A DNA stretch of 64,000 nt from Psychrobacter sp. JB385. Lineage in GTDB: Bacteria; Pseudomonadota; Gammaproteobacteria; Pseudomonadales; Moraxellaceae. Of this stretch, positions 39,393 through 48,618 are shown one piece after another. Location of the stretch: NCBI RefSeq assembly GCF_900163785.1, contig NZ_FUKN01000014.1:62001-126000 (forward strand). The letters are read 5' to 3'. The position numbers and the translations under genes are program-made. Below the pieces are notes generated by a model, which did not search any database, was not told the origin of the DNA, and saw only the letters and a program-made list of their open reading frames with translations. The first letter of the stretch is position 1. Each line of letters starts with the position of its first letter.

Positions 39393-40107
39393 TGTTTGTA
39401 TCCTTTTGAGAAAGCCATCATGGCTTTACGGTGGTTTGGTTGGATGTTGACAGAGATCATTGCGCACTTGGTATCAAGACGCTCCGACATGAGTAATCTA
39501 ACAATTGACCATCTAGCAGTGCAGGTAGTGGGACTAGGTCACTTACGGGTCACTTACTTAAAGGAACGATAATAGATTGGCCTAAACGCTGTCCTGCGAT
39601 TAACGGACCAACCTACTGTGATATGTCAAAACATAAACCGCGTACCGCCCTCAAAAAATTTTCGCTTGGATTAAAGGCATATTGATGGCTCATATGATTG
39701 GCAATCACTTCTTTACTGTACACGGTTATATAACAAAATTCGACTACTAATCGAGGCTTATTGTTAACAAATCCTACATAAACTAAAGGATAAGAAAGCC
39801 TATTTTGTAAGTAAAAGTTTCAAGAAAATATAAAATTGGTGAATGACTATCGTTCTCAAACATAGTCTTATATGGTTTTGCAACCAAAAACCATTAAAAG
39901 GCATCTTTTGGAGTCATAGTGGAAGAGCAAACTATTAGCAATAAAAGATTGGCGTATGACGTGTTGATATAGAGGATAGCTAGAGCCAAGACATATTTTT
40001 TCTTAACAAAATGCTTGAAACACGAAATTTTGCTGAGTAAGTAACCCTGATGTGGCCTAAACTTGTTAAAATAGGGCACCAATTTATCAATTGATGGATA
40101 TCGATTT
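39393..40107. other. Adhesin-guaA gap, no gene seen
   Basis: 715 bp between divergent genes. A minus-strand open frame at 39894-40151 overlaps the guaA start and is not credible. I see two direct copies of GGTCACTTAC at 39537-39546 and 39548-39557, spaced 11 bp, a possible binding site about 145 bp upstream of the adhesin start. Confidence 0.55.
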
Positions 40108-41718
40108 ATGACTACTGCTGCTGCCACTCCCACCATTAAAGAAGATCGCATCTTAATTCTCGATTTTGGCTCACAATATAGCCAGCTAATCGCTCGCCGT
40201 GTGCGCGATTCTGGCGTGTTTTGTGAGATGTTACCTTATGATATCGACACCCAGCGCATCACCGAATTTGGCGCAAAAGGCGTTATCTTATCGGGTGGTC
40301 CTGAGAGCGTGCACGCAGAAAACAGCCCACGTATCAACGAGGCTGTCTTTGAGTTAAATGTGCCAGTATTAGGTATTTGTTATGGCATGCAAGCGATGGC
40401 GGATCGCTTCGGTGGTCAAGTTCATGCCAGTGATATTCATGAGTTTGGCGCAGCGACGATTGAGGTGACAGGTCATTCGCATTTGACCGAAGGCATTGAA
40501 GACAGTAAGAGTGAGGCATCGTTAGCCAAGCTCAATGTGTGGATGAGTCACGGTGACAAAGTGATCGAAGCACCTGAAGGCTTCGACATCGTCGCCAGCA
40601 CACCAAGCTGCCCAATTGCGATTATGGCCAATGATGACAAGCAGTACTATGGTCTACAGTTCCACCCAGAAGTGACGCATACCCTACAAGGTCAAGCATT
40701 GCTTAGCCGTTTTGTGCATCAAATTTGTGAGTGTGCAGGCGAGTGGACGCCCGACAATATCATCGATATGCGTGTGGCGCAGTTAAAAGAGCAAATCGGT
40801 GATAAGCAGGTATTGCTTGGTCTGTCAGGCGGCGTAGACAGCTCAGTCGTCGCAGCCATTTTGCATAAAGCCATTGGCGACCAGCTAACTTGTGTGTTCG
40901 TGGATAATGGTCTATTGCGTCTACATGAAGGCGATCAAGTGATGCAAGTGTTTGCCGAAAACATGGGCGTGAAAGTCATCCGCGTCGATGCCGAAGACTT
41001 GTTCTTAGATGCGCTAGCAGGCGAGTCTGATCCAGAAAAGAAACGCAAAATCATCGGTAAAACCTTTATCGACGTATTCGCCAATAGCGCGCGTGAAGTG
41101 AGTGAGCAAAGCGATGGCAAGGTCGTTGAGTTCTTGGCTCAAGGGACAATCTACCCAGACGTGATTGAATCTGCCAAGTCACACCAAGGCAAAGCTCACG
41201 TCATCAAGAGCCATCATAATGTGGGCGGATTACCAGACGACTTGGCGTTTGAGTTGGTTGAGCCGCTACGTGACCTCTTTAAAGACGAAGTACGCAAATT
41301 AGGCATCACCTTAGGTCTGCCAGAAAAAATGATCTATCGTCATCCGTTCCCAGGTCCAGGTTTGGGCGTGCGTATCTTGGGCGAAGTCAAAAAAGAATAT
41401 GCCGATATTCTGCGTTTGGCAGATGCGATCTTTATGCAAGAGCTTGAGCGTTCAGGCTGGTATGAAAAAACCGCACAGGCATTTGCTGTATTCCAACCAA
41501 TCAAATCGGTCGGTGTGGTGGGTGATGGCCGCCGCTATGCATGGGTGATTGCGCTACGTGCCGTTGAGACCGTAGACTTTATGACCGCACGCTTTGCGCA
41601 TCTGCCGTATGATTTGATCGAAACAGTCTCAAATCGCATCATGAACGAAATTGCTGACGTCTCACGTGTGACGTATGATGTGTCGAGCAAGCCACCTGCG
41701 ACGATTGAGTGGGAATAA
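40108..41718 (+). CDS. guaA: GMP synthase (glutamine-hydrolysing)
   Basis: GuaA aminates XMP to GMP using glutamine-derived ammonia and ATP. The 536-residue protein has the class I amidotransferase domain ([18 protein letters not shown]; nucleophile elbow [18 protein letters not shown]) at about 12-215, the ATP-pyrophosphatase P-loop [13 protein letters not shown] (about 235-247) and the C-terminal dimerisation domain with [15 protein letters not shown] and the final PPATIEWE. Full, intact length. guaB is not adjacent here. Confidence 0.98.
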   Translation: MTTAAATPTIKEDRILILDFGSQYSQLIARRVRDSGVFCEMLPYDIDTQRITEFGAKGVILSGGPESVHAENSPRINEAVFELNVPVLGICYGMQAMADRFGGQVHASDIHEFGAATIEVTGHSHLTEGIEDSKSEASLAKLNVWMSHGDKVIEAPEGFDIVASTPSCPIAIMANDDKQYYGLQFHPEVTHTLQGQALLSRFVHQICECAGEWTPDNIIDMRVAQLKEQIGDKQVLLGLSGGVDSSVVAAILHKAIGDQLTCVFVDNGLLRLHEGDQVMQVFAENMGVKVIRVDAEDLFLDALAGESDPEKKRKIIGKTFIDVFANSAREVSEQSDGKVVEFLAQGTIYPDVIESAKSHQGKAHVIKSHHNVGGLPDDLAFELVEPLRDLFKDEVRKLGITLGLPEKMIYRHPFPGPGLGVRILGEVKKEYADILRLADAIFMQELERSGWYEKTAQAFAVFQPIKSVGVVGDGRRYAWVIALRAVETVDFMTARFAHLPYDLIETVSNRIMNEIADVSRVTYDVSSKPPATIEWE

Positions 41719-41750
41719 TCCTTCCTTAGATACTGCTAGATAGCCATAAA

Positions 41751-41778
41751 AAAAGCCCACGATAGCGTGGGCTTTTTT
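41751..41778 (+). terminator. guaA terminator
   Basis: GCCCACG-ATAG-CGTGGGC with A run before and TTTTTT after, 33 bp past the stop. A decayed look-alike occurs at 45868-45902. Confidence 0.9.
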
Positions 41779-41850
41779 GTGTCTGAATGTTTGGCAAAGC
41801 TATCAATGGCAATAAAAAGTAGCGTAAGTTAGTTACAGATAAAGGAATGG

Positions 41851-42303
41851 TTATTTTTCCAAAATCATATCAATATGTGGAATACCATCTTCCAAATATA
41901 TCTCTGACGTTTTGACAAAACCATGCCGGGCATAAAATTCTTCCAAATACACTTGCGCACCAATCTCAATAGATTCGTTAGGCCATAAAGACTGACAGGC
42001 TCTCAAGGATTCTTCTAACAATTGATGACCAATGCCGCCACCGCGATGATCGGCTGAGGTGGCCACTCGTCCGATACTGACGGATGGGTAACTCACGCCT
42101 TTCGGTAATAAGCGAGTACAAGCGACAAGCTTGTCACCCTCATAACCCAACAAGTGATAAACGTCTTTTTGATGATCTTTGTCATCCAGTTCAGGATAAG
42201 GGCATTGTTGTTCAACCACAAACACATCTACCCTGAGCTTAAGGAGCTGATACAGCTGGATGGTTGTTAATTCAGCGAAAGGCTTGAGCTGCCAAGTGAT
42301 CAT
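41851..42303 (-). CDS. elaA: ElaA-type GNAT acetyltransferase
   Basis: A 150-residue GNAT-fold N-acetyltransferase. The N-terminus (FAELTTIQLYQLLKLRVDVF then VVEQQCPYPELDDKD) is the ElaA signature, and the acetyl-CoA loop reads VATSADHRGGGIGHQLLEES (about 80-99). The acceptor substrate of ElaA proteins is unknown. It converges with guaA and is downstream of soxR on the same strand. Confidence 0.85.
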   Translation of the reverse strand: MITWQLKPFAELTTIQLYQLLKLRVDVFVVEQQCPYPELDDKDHQKDVYHLLGYEGDKLVACTRLLPKGVSYPSVSIGRVATSADHRGGGIGHQLLEESLRACQSLWPNESIEIGAQVYLEEFYARHGFVKTSEIYLEDGIPHIDMILEK

Positions 42304-42389
42304 AAAGTTTTCCGTCTGCTAATAGATAATACGCTACTGTAGCAAGGTTGATGGATGAGGTCATGACTCATTATTGATTGAGACTGTGT

Positions 42390-42839
42390 TTATCTCGTCA
42401 GCCGCTGTGGCCCCGCGCCTTTTTCACCCAATTCATCATAAGGGTTGAGCAGTTTACAACGCTCAAGTGATAAGCAACCACAGCCGACGCAGTCGCTCAT
42501 CATGTCTCTTAACTCTGTCAGCTGTACGATTTTTCGATCCAGCTCTCCTTGCCATCTGACGCCCAGCGCCTCCCAATCTGCAAGGGTAATGCGGGTGTGA
42601 TTTGGCAACTCTTGGAGTTCTAATAAAATGTCTTCTAACGAAAAGCCCGTACGCTGTGCGACCTGAATCAAGGAGACGATACGAATGACATGCTTTGGGT
42701 ACTGCCGATGATTCGAGACGTTTCTTTGACTTTTGATTAGCCCTTTTCTCTCGTAGAAATGTAAGGCTGATATCGATACACCTGTCCTCTCACTGAGTAT
42801 ACCCACCGATATCCATTCTGGTATCAATTTTTTTTGCAT
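42390..42839 (-). CDS. soxR: Redox-sensitive transcriptional activator SoxR
   Basis: SoxR is a MerR-family homodimer that senses redox-cycling compounds through a [2Fe-2S] cluster. The 149-residue product has the MerR helix-turn-helix (VGILSERTGVSISALHFYER, about 12-31), a dimerisation helix, and the cluster motif CVGCGCLSLERC (C-x2-C-x-C-x5-C) near residue 118. A MFS pump gene is divergent with a SoxR-type operator in between, so the likely regulon here is the pump and perhaps the flavin reductase beyond. As outside enterics, no soxS is present. Confidence 0.95.
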   Translation of the reverse strand: MQKKLIPEWISVGILSERTGVSISALHFYERKGLIKSQRNVSNHRQYPKHVIRIVSLIQVAQRTGFSLEDILLELQELPNHTRITLADWEALGVRWQGELDRKIVQLTELRDMMSDCVGCGCLSLERCKLLNPYDELGEKGAGPQRLTR

Positions 42840-42846
42840 TTTTCGC

Positions 42847-42877
42847 TTGACCTCAACTTAGGTTTAGGTAGCAGAAT
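42847..42877 (+). promoter_or_regulatory. SoxR-controlled promoter of the MFS pump
   Basis: TTGACC (42847-42852) and CAGAAT (42872-42877) are 19 bp apart, the long spacer of MerR-family-activated promoters. The near-palindrome CCTCAACTTAGGTTTAGG (42851-42868) sits in the spacer and matches the known SoxR box CCTCAAGTTAACTTGAGG closely. Confidence 0.8.
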
Positions 42878-42944
42878 AGGCGAAAATCAATATGAGTTCA
42901 AGTCCAATGCTTGAGCACACAGGCGACTAAAAAGAGAGTAATCA

Positions 42945-44120
42945 ATGAAAGTTAACGTGTTCGCATCAAGCTCATTATGCTTGCTTTTGATTTCTACCTT
43001 GACGGTAATGTCTAACGCCACCATCGCGCCTGCGCTCCCAGGTTTGGCCAATGAGTTTTCGGGAACGCCTTCTGCTGATCTGTTGGTAAAAATGCTACTA
43101 CCGATACCGGCGCTATTTGTGGTGATTTTTGCGCCTATCTTGGGCTGGACTGCCGATAAGTTCGGTCGTAGAAATCAGATTATTCTCTCCACCTTGATGT
43201 TTGCGATATCGGGTGCAGCAGGCGCAAAGCTGGCAGGACTTGAGGCCATCCTCATCAGTCGCGCACTCTTAGGTATCTGTGTCGCGGGTCTGATGACAGC
43301 CATCACGGCTTTGATAGCGGATTATTTTGCGGGTCAGCAGCGCAGTCAGTTCATGGGACTGCAACAAGCATTCTCAAATATCGGCGGCATTGTCTTTATC
43401 GTCACCGCAGGGTATTTGGCCAGTATCAGCGCACGCTTGCCATTTTATATTTATGGACTTGCCATTTTTTTGGTGCCGTTGGTGTTTGTCTCTATCAAAG
43501 ACAATAAACCGATCAATTCCAAAGACAATAAACTGCCAGAGGATACCGATGTAAATAGTGGCTGGAGACGAATCCTTGCAGGCTGTGCTGTTTTTCTTTT
43601 TTGTCACTTAGTCGTCTTTTATATTCTACCGACGCAAATACCGTTTTTTATGGTTGATATCGGTATTATAGACCCAAGTAAAGCTGGGTTGGCTATGGGT
43701 GCAGGCACACTTGCAGCAGCGATATCTGGTGTCTTTTTTGGCAAACTTGTCGCGAAGATTCACAGCCATGGTGTGGCGTTTGCAGGATTTATGACCATGA
43801 GCGTGGGTATGTTGGTGCTCTCACAGGCCAGCTCTTTTGGCTTGGTTGCCCTTGGGTGCGCGCTCATGGGCGTTTGTATGGGCCTTGTGATGCCAAATTT
43901 TATGGTAACAGGGCTTGCCTTTGTACCCAGTGACAAGCGGGGATTGGCGTCAGGTGTACTGACCAGCAGCATTTTTATCGGACAGTTTGTCTCACCACTG
44001 GTCACGTCTGCGCTTATCTCGGCACTGGCTTATAGCCATTTTTATTTGGTAATGGCGGGCTTCACGTTAGCGCTGGCAGTTGCAAGCGCCTTCATGCTAA
44101 AAGCGCAGTCCGTATTATAA
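42945..44120 (+). CDS. MFS drug-efflux transporter, SoxR-linked
   Basis: A 391-residue inner-membrane protein with about 12 TM helices of the DHA1-like MFS group. The family motif between helices 2 and 3 reads GWTADKFGRRNQIIL (about 66-80). The divergent soxR and the operator in its promoter suggest induction by redox-active compounds and export of such toxins; the substrate is unproven. ATG 42945 follows AAAGAGAG-type purines. A flavin reductase-like gene follows 86 bp later on the same strand. Confidence 0.87.
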   Translation: MKVNVFASSSLCLLLISTLTVMSNATIAPALPGLANEFSGTPSADLLVKMLLPIPALFVVIFAPILGWTADKFGRRNQIILSTLMFAISGAAGAKLAGLEAILISRALLGICVAGLMTAITALIADYFAGQQRSQFMGLQQAFSNIGGIVFIVTAGYLASISARLPFYIYGLAIFLVPLVFVSIKDNKPINSKDNKLPEDTDVNSGWRRILAGCAVFLFCHLVVFYILPTQIPFFMVDIGIIDPSKAGLAMGAGTLAAAISGVFFGKLVAKIHSHGVAFAGFMTMSVGMLVLSQASSFGLVALGCALMGVCMGLVMPNFMVTGLAFVPSDKRGLASGVLTSSIFIGQFVSPLVTSALISALAYSHFYLVMAGFTLALAVASAFMLKAQSVL

Positions 44121-44206
44121 TACGTGGTGTCGCATCCCATCTAACCGCAACGCGTTTTTTACGCTCACAACAGATTAAAGATAACAACGATCATAAGGAT
44201 TTTATA

Positions 44207-44728
44207 ATGAAAGTACTTGCCTTTGGTACCAGCAACAGCAGAAACTCCATCAATCAAAAATTGGCTCGCTATAGCGCGGCGCAAATCGATGATGCCGATG
44301 TCACGCTACTCGATATTCATGACCTTGAGATGCCAATCTTTAGCGAAGAGCGCGAAAAAGAGAGCGGTATCCCTGCCTTCGCGCATGACTTTTATCAAGC
44401 GATTGGTGAGGCGGACGCGATTGTCATCTCGTTTGCCGAATACAACGGCTCGTATACATCTGCTTATAAAAACTTATTTGACTGGGCATCGCGTATCGAC
44501 ATGAAGGTGTATCAAGACAAACCGATGATTATGCTGTCCACATCACCAGGCCCTAGCGGCGCGCAAAGCGTGCTTGCTGCGGCAGAAGGGTCAGCGCCGT
44601 TCTTTGCAGCCGATGTCAAAGGCGCACTGTCATTGCCCAACTTCTTTGATAACTTCGATGTTGAGACAGGCGTTGTCACTGATGAGACGTTTAATCAAAA
44701 ATTAAATCAGGCTATTAGTGCGCTTTAA
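44207..44728 (+). CDS. NAD(P)H-dependent FMN reductase-like protein
   Basis: A 173-residue flavodoxin-fold protein of the SsuE/WrbA/azoreductase superfamily. It opens MKVLAFGTSNSRNSINQKLA, where GTSNSRNS forms the FMN-phosphate loop, and has the FAEYNGSYTSAYKNLFDWAS segment (first 20 residues) typical of NADPH-dependent FMN reductases, then the LSTSPGPSGA loop. It may supply reduced flavin or detoxify quinones or azo compounds. Location behind the SoxR-linked pump suggests a redox-stress role (inference). AAGGA precedes ATG 44207 by 7 nt. Confidence 0.86.
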   Translation: MKVLAFGTSNSRNSINQKLARYSAAQIDDADVTLLDIHDLEMPIFSEEREKESGIPAFAHDFYQAIGEADAIVISFAEYNGSYTSAYKNLFDWASRIDMKVYQDKPMIMLSTSPGPSGAQSVLAAAEGSAPFFAADVKGALSLPNFFDNFDVETGVVTDETFNQKLNQAISAL

Positions 44729-44758
44729 CCCTTGATCTAACTGTAAGAAGCGATAAAC

Positions 44759-44788
44759 AAACACTCAACTTGGTTGGGTGTTTTTTTT
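44759..44788 (+). terminator. Terminator after the flavin reductase gene
   Basis: ACACTCAAC-ttg-GTTGGGTGT, one G-U pair, and eight T. Nearly the same 35 bp recur at 45664-45695. Confidence 0.85.
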
Positions 44789-44826
44789 GAGTGAAATAAA
44801 TGAGATGTTAATAAGTTCGTTTTTTA

Positions 44827-44854
44827 TTGAACATTTGTTTTAATTCCTTATAAT
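44827..44854 (+). promoter_or_regulatory. Promoter of the zinc-ribbon membrane protein
   Basis: TTGAAC, 16-bp spacer, TATAAT, about 88 bp before the start codon. Confidence 0.65.
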
Positions 44855-44942
44855 GTGACACACCTAAATAGCCAACTTTAATTTACTAAAAATAGTGAAG
44901 ATAACGCTAAAATTGTTATGATTCATAATATTAAGGGATATG

Positions 44943-45629
44943 ATGCAGTGTATTAATTGCGGTCAAGAAAACTCACGTGATGCGCAGGTTTGCGCAAACT
45001 GTCACCAAAGCCTTACTAGTGTACAGGCACAAACACCGCCACCATTAACGCCCGTTAATATCGCAAAAGAGGCGCAAAACGTACCACATAGAGCGCCTTC
45101 TGACGCTGATACTGCTGATACGTTATTGGCGGCTTTTGTTGGTGAAAAATATGACGGTTATTATCGCGATAAGTGGTTTGAGGATGGTGAGCCACATTTG
45201 CTACTAGATAAAAAAGATATGCAGCGTCCAAAATTCAATTTAGCTGGTGTTTTATTGGGTATATCTTGGCTGTCTTATCGAAAAATGTATAAAATTGCGT
45301 TTTTTGTGATGCTTGGTATATCACTCTTAGATACAGTGTTAATGTATGTGCTTGGTGAGCAGACATATAATGCAATCAGCAATTCACTCTTTCTTGGTGT
45401 AGGGATTGTCATTACAGGCCTTTTTGGCAATTATTTTTATCTTAACCACAGCATTCAACATACCAAAAAAATAATGGCATCCAATAGAGACCTAAATATA
45501 GCAAGAGAAAAACTCGCTCAAGCGGGCGGTACATCATGGCTGGGCGCTATTGGTTTTACAATACTACTTGTTATCATGTCAGTATTGATCAGTTATTTTT
45601 TGGGTCCTGATTGGTATTGGGTAGAGTGA
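44943..45629 (+). CDS. Zinc-ribbon membrane protein (DUF2628-like)
   Basis: A 228-residue protein with an N-terminal zinc ribbon CINCGQENSRDAQVCANCHQ (CxxC...CxxC, about 3-22), a Pro-rich linker, and a C-terminal membrane part with three or four TM helices (about 98-118, 122-142, 147-167, 200-220). The PKFNLAGVLLGISWLSYRKMY segment (first 20 residues PKFNLAGVLLGISWLSYRKM) matches the DUF2628 type. Function unknown. ATG 44943 is 5 nt after AAGGG; ATG 44940 is too close. It is a single-gene unit with its own promoter and terminator. Confidence 0.8.
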   Translation: MQCINCGQENSRDAQVCANCHQSLTSVQAQTPPPLTPVNIAKEAQNVPHRAPSDADTADTLLAAFVGEKYDGYYRDKWFEDGEPHLLLDKKDMQRPKFNLAGVLLGISWLSYRKMYKIAFFVMLGISLLDTVLMYVLGEQTYNAISNSLFLGVGIVITGLFGNYFYLNHSIQHTKKIMASNRDLNIAREKLAQAGGTSWLGAIGFTILLVIMSVLISYFLGPDWYWVE

Positions 45630-46082
45630 TAGGTTTGAGCTTATGCTTAAATGATAGGTAGCAAAAAAACACTCAACTTGATTGGGTGTTTTTTTGAATG
45701 AAATAAATTCGAATAATCAACTTAAAGAAACTATTTATAAGTTATAGTTAATTACTTGTGGGTTAGTTGGGGAAAACTATGACTACGTTACTAATTTATC
45801 TGGATGTTAGGCTGGGACGAGGAAGATCAGCCCTCTCAATATAAGAAGGTAGAAACTACAAAGATAACAAAAAAGGCCCGCGATAGTTTGAGCTTTTTTA
45901 TGTTTCTAAGCTTTTCATTCATATTTAGTATAGAGCGATAAGTTATTAATACTACCTAAATCTCTAAAACAAGAAGTTCAATGTAAATTTCTGAGAAGAG
46001 AACCTACTCAGCTAAATTAGATGACAAGAGAAGCCAGTACAATTAGTTCTGGCTTGCCGTTAAAAGTAAAATTATTTTATCT
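45630..46082. other. Gap after the zinc-ribbon gene, no intact gene
   Basis: 453 AT-rich bp. It has a terminator (45664-45695) and a decayed copy of a guaA-type terminator (45868-45902: GGCCCGCGATAGTTTGAGC between A and T runs, stem no longer pairs). A 21-codon frame at 45780 is too short to call. Confidence 0.5.
45664..45695 (+). terminator. Terminator after the zinc-ribbon gene
   Basis: ACACTCAAC-ttg-ATTGGGTGT with A run before and seven T after; near-copy of the terminator at 44759-44788, including the following GAATGAAATAAAT. Confidence 0.83.
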
Positions 46083-46208
46083 TCATTTAGAAGATTTACT
46101 CGGCTTTACAGCTGGCGTATTGCCCGGCGTATTTTTATTATCGCGTCGACGTTGATCTGGTTTACCAGTCGATTTAGCAATTGGTTTTGGTCCTGGCTTC
46201 AAACTCAT
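46083..46208 (-). CDS. Small very basic hypothetical protein, 41 residues
   Basis: Opens MSLKPGPKPIAKSTGKPDQR and ends PAVKPSKSSK; about a third of residues are Lys or Arg, many Pro, no hydrophobic core, so probably disordered or nucleic-acid binding. AAGGA lies 7 nt before ATG 46208, unusually good for a chance frame in AT-rich DNA, and its GC is higher than the flanks. It lies 240 bp downstream of the SRA/HNH gene on the same strand. I do not recognise a family. Confidence 0.55.
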   Translation of the reverse strand: MSLKPGPKPIAKSTGKPDQRRRDNKNTPGNTPAVKPSKSSK

Positions 46209-46447
46209 GATTTAGTCCTTTAATTTAGTGAGGTTATTCCTCATTTATAATATGTGTCCTACATTAATAAATTTCAAGACTTTGTTAAGAAAAACTGAAA
46301 TTTTTATAAATATTGTTGTTTGAAAGATCAATGAGAGGATTGTAGGAGTCTATTAGCAAGAACTTAGTGAAAATAACTAACCATCTAACTTTTAGTTAAA
46401 AGAAATTTCCAACTAAATTAGGGACTTTTTGTTTAATGCTGACTAAT

Positions 46448-47296
46448 TTATAATTTAAGACCTGCTTCGATATCAGCAACTTTATCTATCAATTTATTGT
46501 TAAACTCTAAATATTTCAAAGAGTAGTGCGCTCTTCTATGACAGGTGGGACAAAGTGCAATAACATTTTGAGGCAAGTCTGCACCACCATCTGCTAACCT
46601 AGTTAGGTGGTGGACTTCTAGATAAGGTCCAGATTTGGTTTCAAATGGGGCCGTCTCTTCACATCCTTCGCATATACCGTTAGCTCTTTTTTTAGTATAA
46701 AGCTTAATTGCTATACTACGGTTTTGAATAGACTGAATTTTTTCTTGAGTGCTTGCCTGGATTGGTGTTGAACTTAAGGCAATTTCTCGCAACTGCTGTA
46801 ATGACTTACCTTTATTAGACTTAGTTATATAAACGGCTTTAGGCGCTTTGACTAATTTGGAGGTTAGAGTTTGAGCTGTATCAATACCTTTCTCATTAAC
46901 TATGTCTAAATGAAAAACGATAGCATCACGAACTTCGCCATTTCTATCTGGTCGCTCTTCGATATGATGGAAAACGTAATTACAATAACCTAAAAATCTT
47001 ACAAAACCTCGTGATGTTGATTCGAAAAGTAGGATTTCTTTATTGTTTCTTTGGTGATTATGAATTGCCAAATTACCTTTGGTCATTTTCATGTCACCTT
47101 TTTGCCCTTCGCCAGTGTACTTAAAAGTGCCATTAGGATCAAAATCATCAATATAGCCATACTCATCGCCAGCATCGCCGGTGAAAATAAATATATATGG
47201 ATGCTCGGCGGGCGTTGCTATACCACCATATTGCTGGCCTTTATATATACCGTGTATTTCAGAACGACGGTGATAAATCCTTCCTATTTCAAACAC
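46448..47296 (-). CDS. SRA-like/HNH endonuclease, probable type IV restriction enzyme
   Basis: A 282-residue protein. The N-terminal half (about 1-135) has the pattern of SRA-like modified-base-binding domains found in McrA-like enzymes: FIFTGDAGDEYGY, YTGEGQKGDM and GNLAIHNHQ. The C-terminal HNH nuclease is clear: C209-x2-C212, EVHHLTRLADGG (H229/H230), N244 in LPQNVIALC and C249-x2-C-H-x3-H257. Such fusions cut DNA bearing 5-methyl- or hydroxymethyl-cytosine, hence defence against modified phages or methylated DNA (family knowledge; specificity not tested). GTG start 47296 has AAGGA 7 nt upstream. No methylase is nearby, consistent with type IV. Flanks are AT-rich and partly decayed. Confidence 0.82.
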   Translation of the reverse strand: MFEIGRIYHRRSEIHGIYKGQQYGGIATPAEHPYIFIFTGDAGDEYGYIDDFDPNGTFKYTGEGQKGDMKMTKGNLAIHNHQRNNKEILLFESTSRGFVRFLGYCNYVFHHIEERPDRNGEVRDAIVFHLDIVNEKGIDTAQTLTSKLVKAPKAVYITKSNKGKSLQQLREIALSSTPIQASTQEKIQSIQNRSIAIKLYTKKRANGICEGCEETAPFETKSGPYLEVHHLTRLADGGADLPQNVIALCPTCHRRAHYSLKYLEFNNKLIDKVADIEAGLKL

Positions 47297-47402
47297 TGAG
47301 GTTTCCTTATTTTATTAGGCCAAAATTTTTAATATAGCTTTTCTGCTTCTTTTTCTCAATTTAAAATTTTTGAGTGAATAAAAGTTATCTGATTACTAAA
47401 CC

Positions 47403-47434
47403 AAAAAAAGCAGCACCCCAAAACGAGTGCTGCC
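47403..47434 (-). terminator. Terminator after the YhdH-like gene
   Basis: On the minus strand GGCAGCACTCG-ttttg-GGGTGCTGC then TTTTTTT, 30 bp past the stop at 47462. Confidence 0.85.
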
Positions 47435-47461
47435 TTTATTTACCTTTCAAAAACCAAAACC

Positions 47462-48466
47462 CTAACCCCGCACATTCACCACATAACGCCCCACCGTTTT
47501 ACTCGCGATAAACCGATCTAAGTATTCAGGCGTTTGCGCCAATGTAATCTCTTCGCCATAGCTTTCTAGATTGGGCAGTTTCATGTCGGTAGCCACACGC
47601 TGCCAAATCGCCTTCTTATCTTCTAACGGAATGTAGACCGAATCAATACCCAATAACGACACGGCTCTTGTGATAAATGGCATGACCGTCATCGAAAATT
47701 CAGGGGAGGCTGCCAGTCCACAACTGGTGACCGCGCCGCCAGCTTTGGTTTGTTTGAGTAAGTTGGCTAAGTAATCGCCGCCGATGGTGTCAATCGCATT
47801 TGCCCATAGCTCGCGGCCAATAGGTTTGCTACCGATTTCATTGATGGTATCGCGATGACGGACTTCGGATGCGCCCAGCGCCTTTAAGTGTTCGCTTTGT
47901 TCAGGCTTGCCTGAAAACGCAATCACCTCATAACCCAAGTGTTTTAAGATTGCGATACTGATGCTACCCACGCCGCCCGTGGCACCTGTAACTGCAACTG
48001 GGCCATCGCTAGGTTTTGCGCCCATTTTTTCTAGCTTTTGAATGCTCAAAGCTGCTGTCAAACCGCCTGTGCCATATATCATCGCTTCTTTTAATGTTAA
48101 CGATTCTGGACATTCTATCGCCCAGTCAGCAGGTATCGAGATCATTTGACCAAGACCACCTGCGGTGTCCATGCCGAGATCATAACCAAATACCACGACT
48201 TCTTGACCTTCTTCAAAGGTGCCAGACTTGTCGCTGATCACGACACCAGCGGCATCAATACCGGGTGTGTGCGGATAGTGCTTGGTGATTCTTTTATTGC
48301 CAGATGCTGACATGGCATCTTTATAGTTGAGTGATGAATAATGCACTTCAATGAGCAGATCGTTTTCGGGTAAGTCAGTGAGACTGCGCTCTTGGATGCT
48401 TTTATTAAAGTTGCCATTGGCATCTTCTTCGACGACTAAGGCGTTAAAGGTTGGTTGGTTTGACAT
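47462..48466 (-). CDS. acuI: YhdH/AcuI-type acrylyl-CoA reductase (MDR family)
   Basis: A 334-residue NADPH-dependent oxidoreductase of the zinc-free MDR superfamily. Seen: FNALVVEEDANGNFNKSIQE, LLIEVHYSSLNYKDAMSASG, TPGIDAAGVV and the nucleotide-binding loop VTGATGGVGSISIAILKHLG. YhdH/AcuI proteins reduce acryloyl-CoA to propionyl-CoA, protecting from acrylate, for example from DMSP breakdown in marine bacteria. The assignment to AcuI rather than another YhdH-like quinone reductase is by overall pattern. The following MDR gene upstream on the same strand is unrelated in detail and separated by a terminator. Confidence 0.85.
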   Translation of the reverse strand: MSNQPTFNALVVEEDANGNFNKSIQERSLTDLPENDLLIEVHYSSLNYKDAMSASGNKRITKHYPHTPGIDAAGVVISDKSGTFEEGQEVVVFGYDLGMDTAGGLGQMISIPADWAIECPESLTLKEAMIYGTGGLTAALSIQKLEKMGAKPSDGPVAVTGATGGVGSISIAILKHLGYEVIAFSGKPEQSEHLKALGASEVRHRDTINEIGSKPIGRELWANAIDTIGGDYLANLLKQTKAGGAVTSCGLAASPEFSMTVMPFITRAVSLLGIDSVYIPLEDKKAIWQRVATDMKLPNLESYGEEITLAQTPEYLDRFIASKTVGRYVVNVRG

Positions 48467-48533
48467 GGTGATATCCCTATTTATTTTTTGTTGTTGGTAT
48501 TGATAAGTGATTGTTTGCCTTATCTATTTAAGC

Positions 48534-48572
48534 AAAAAAGCCCACCGTATTATTATATGAATACTAATGGGC
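48534..48572 (-). terminator. Terminator after the MDR oxidoreductase
   Basis: On the minus strand GCCCATTAGTATT-loop-AATACGGTGGGC, one bulge, then TTTTTTG. Confidence 0.7.
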
Positions 48573-48618
48573 ATTTATATATGGTTTGAGTGAGTAGATT
48601 TTGGCAGTCAGTGAGACA

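Noticed and set aside
39894..40151. Minus-strand frame overlapping the guaA start
   Set aside because: Starts inside guaA on the opposite strand, without RBS or recognisable domain.
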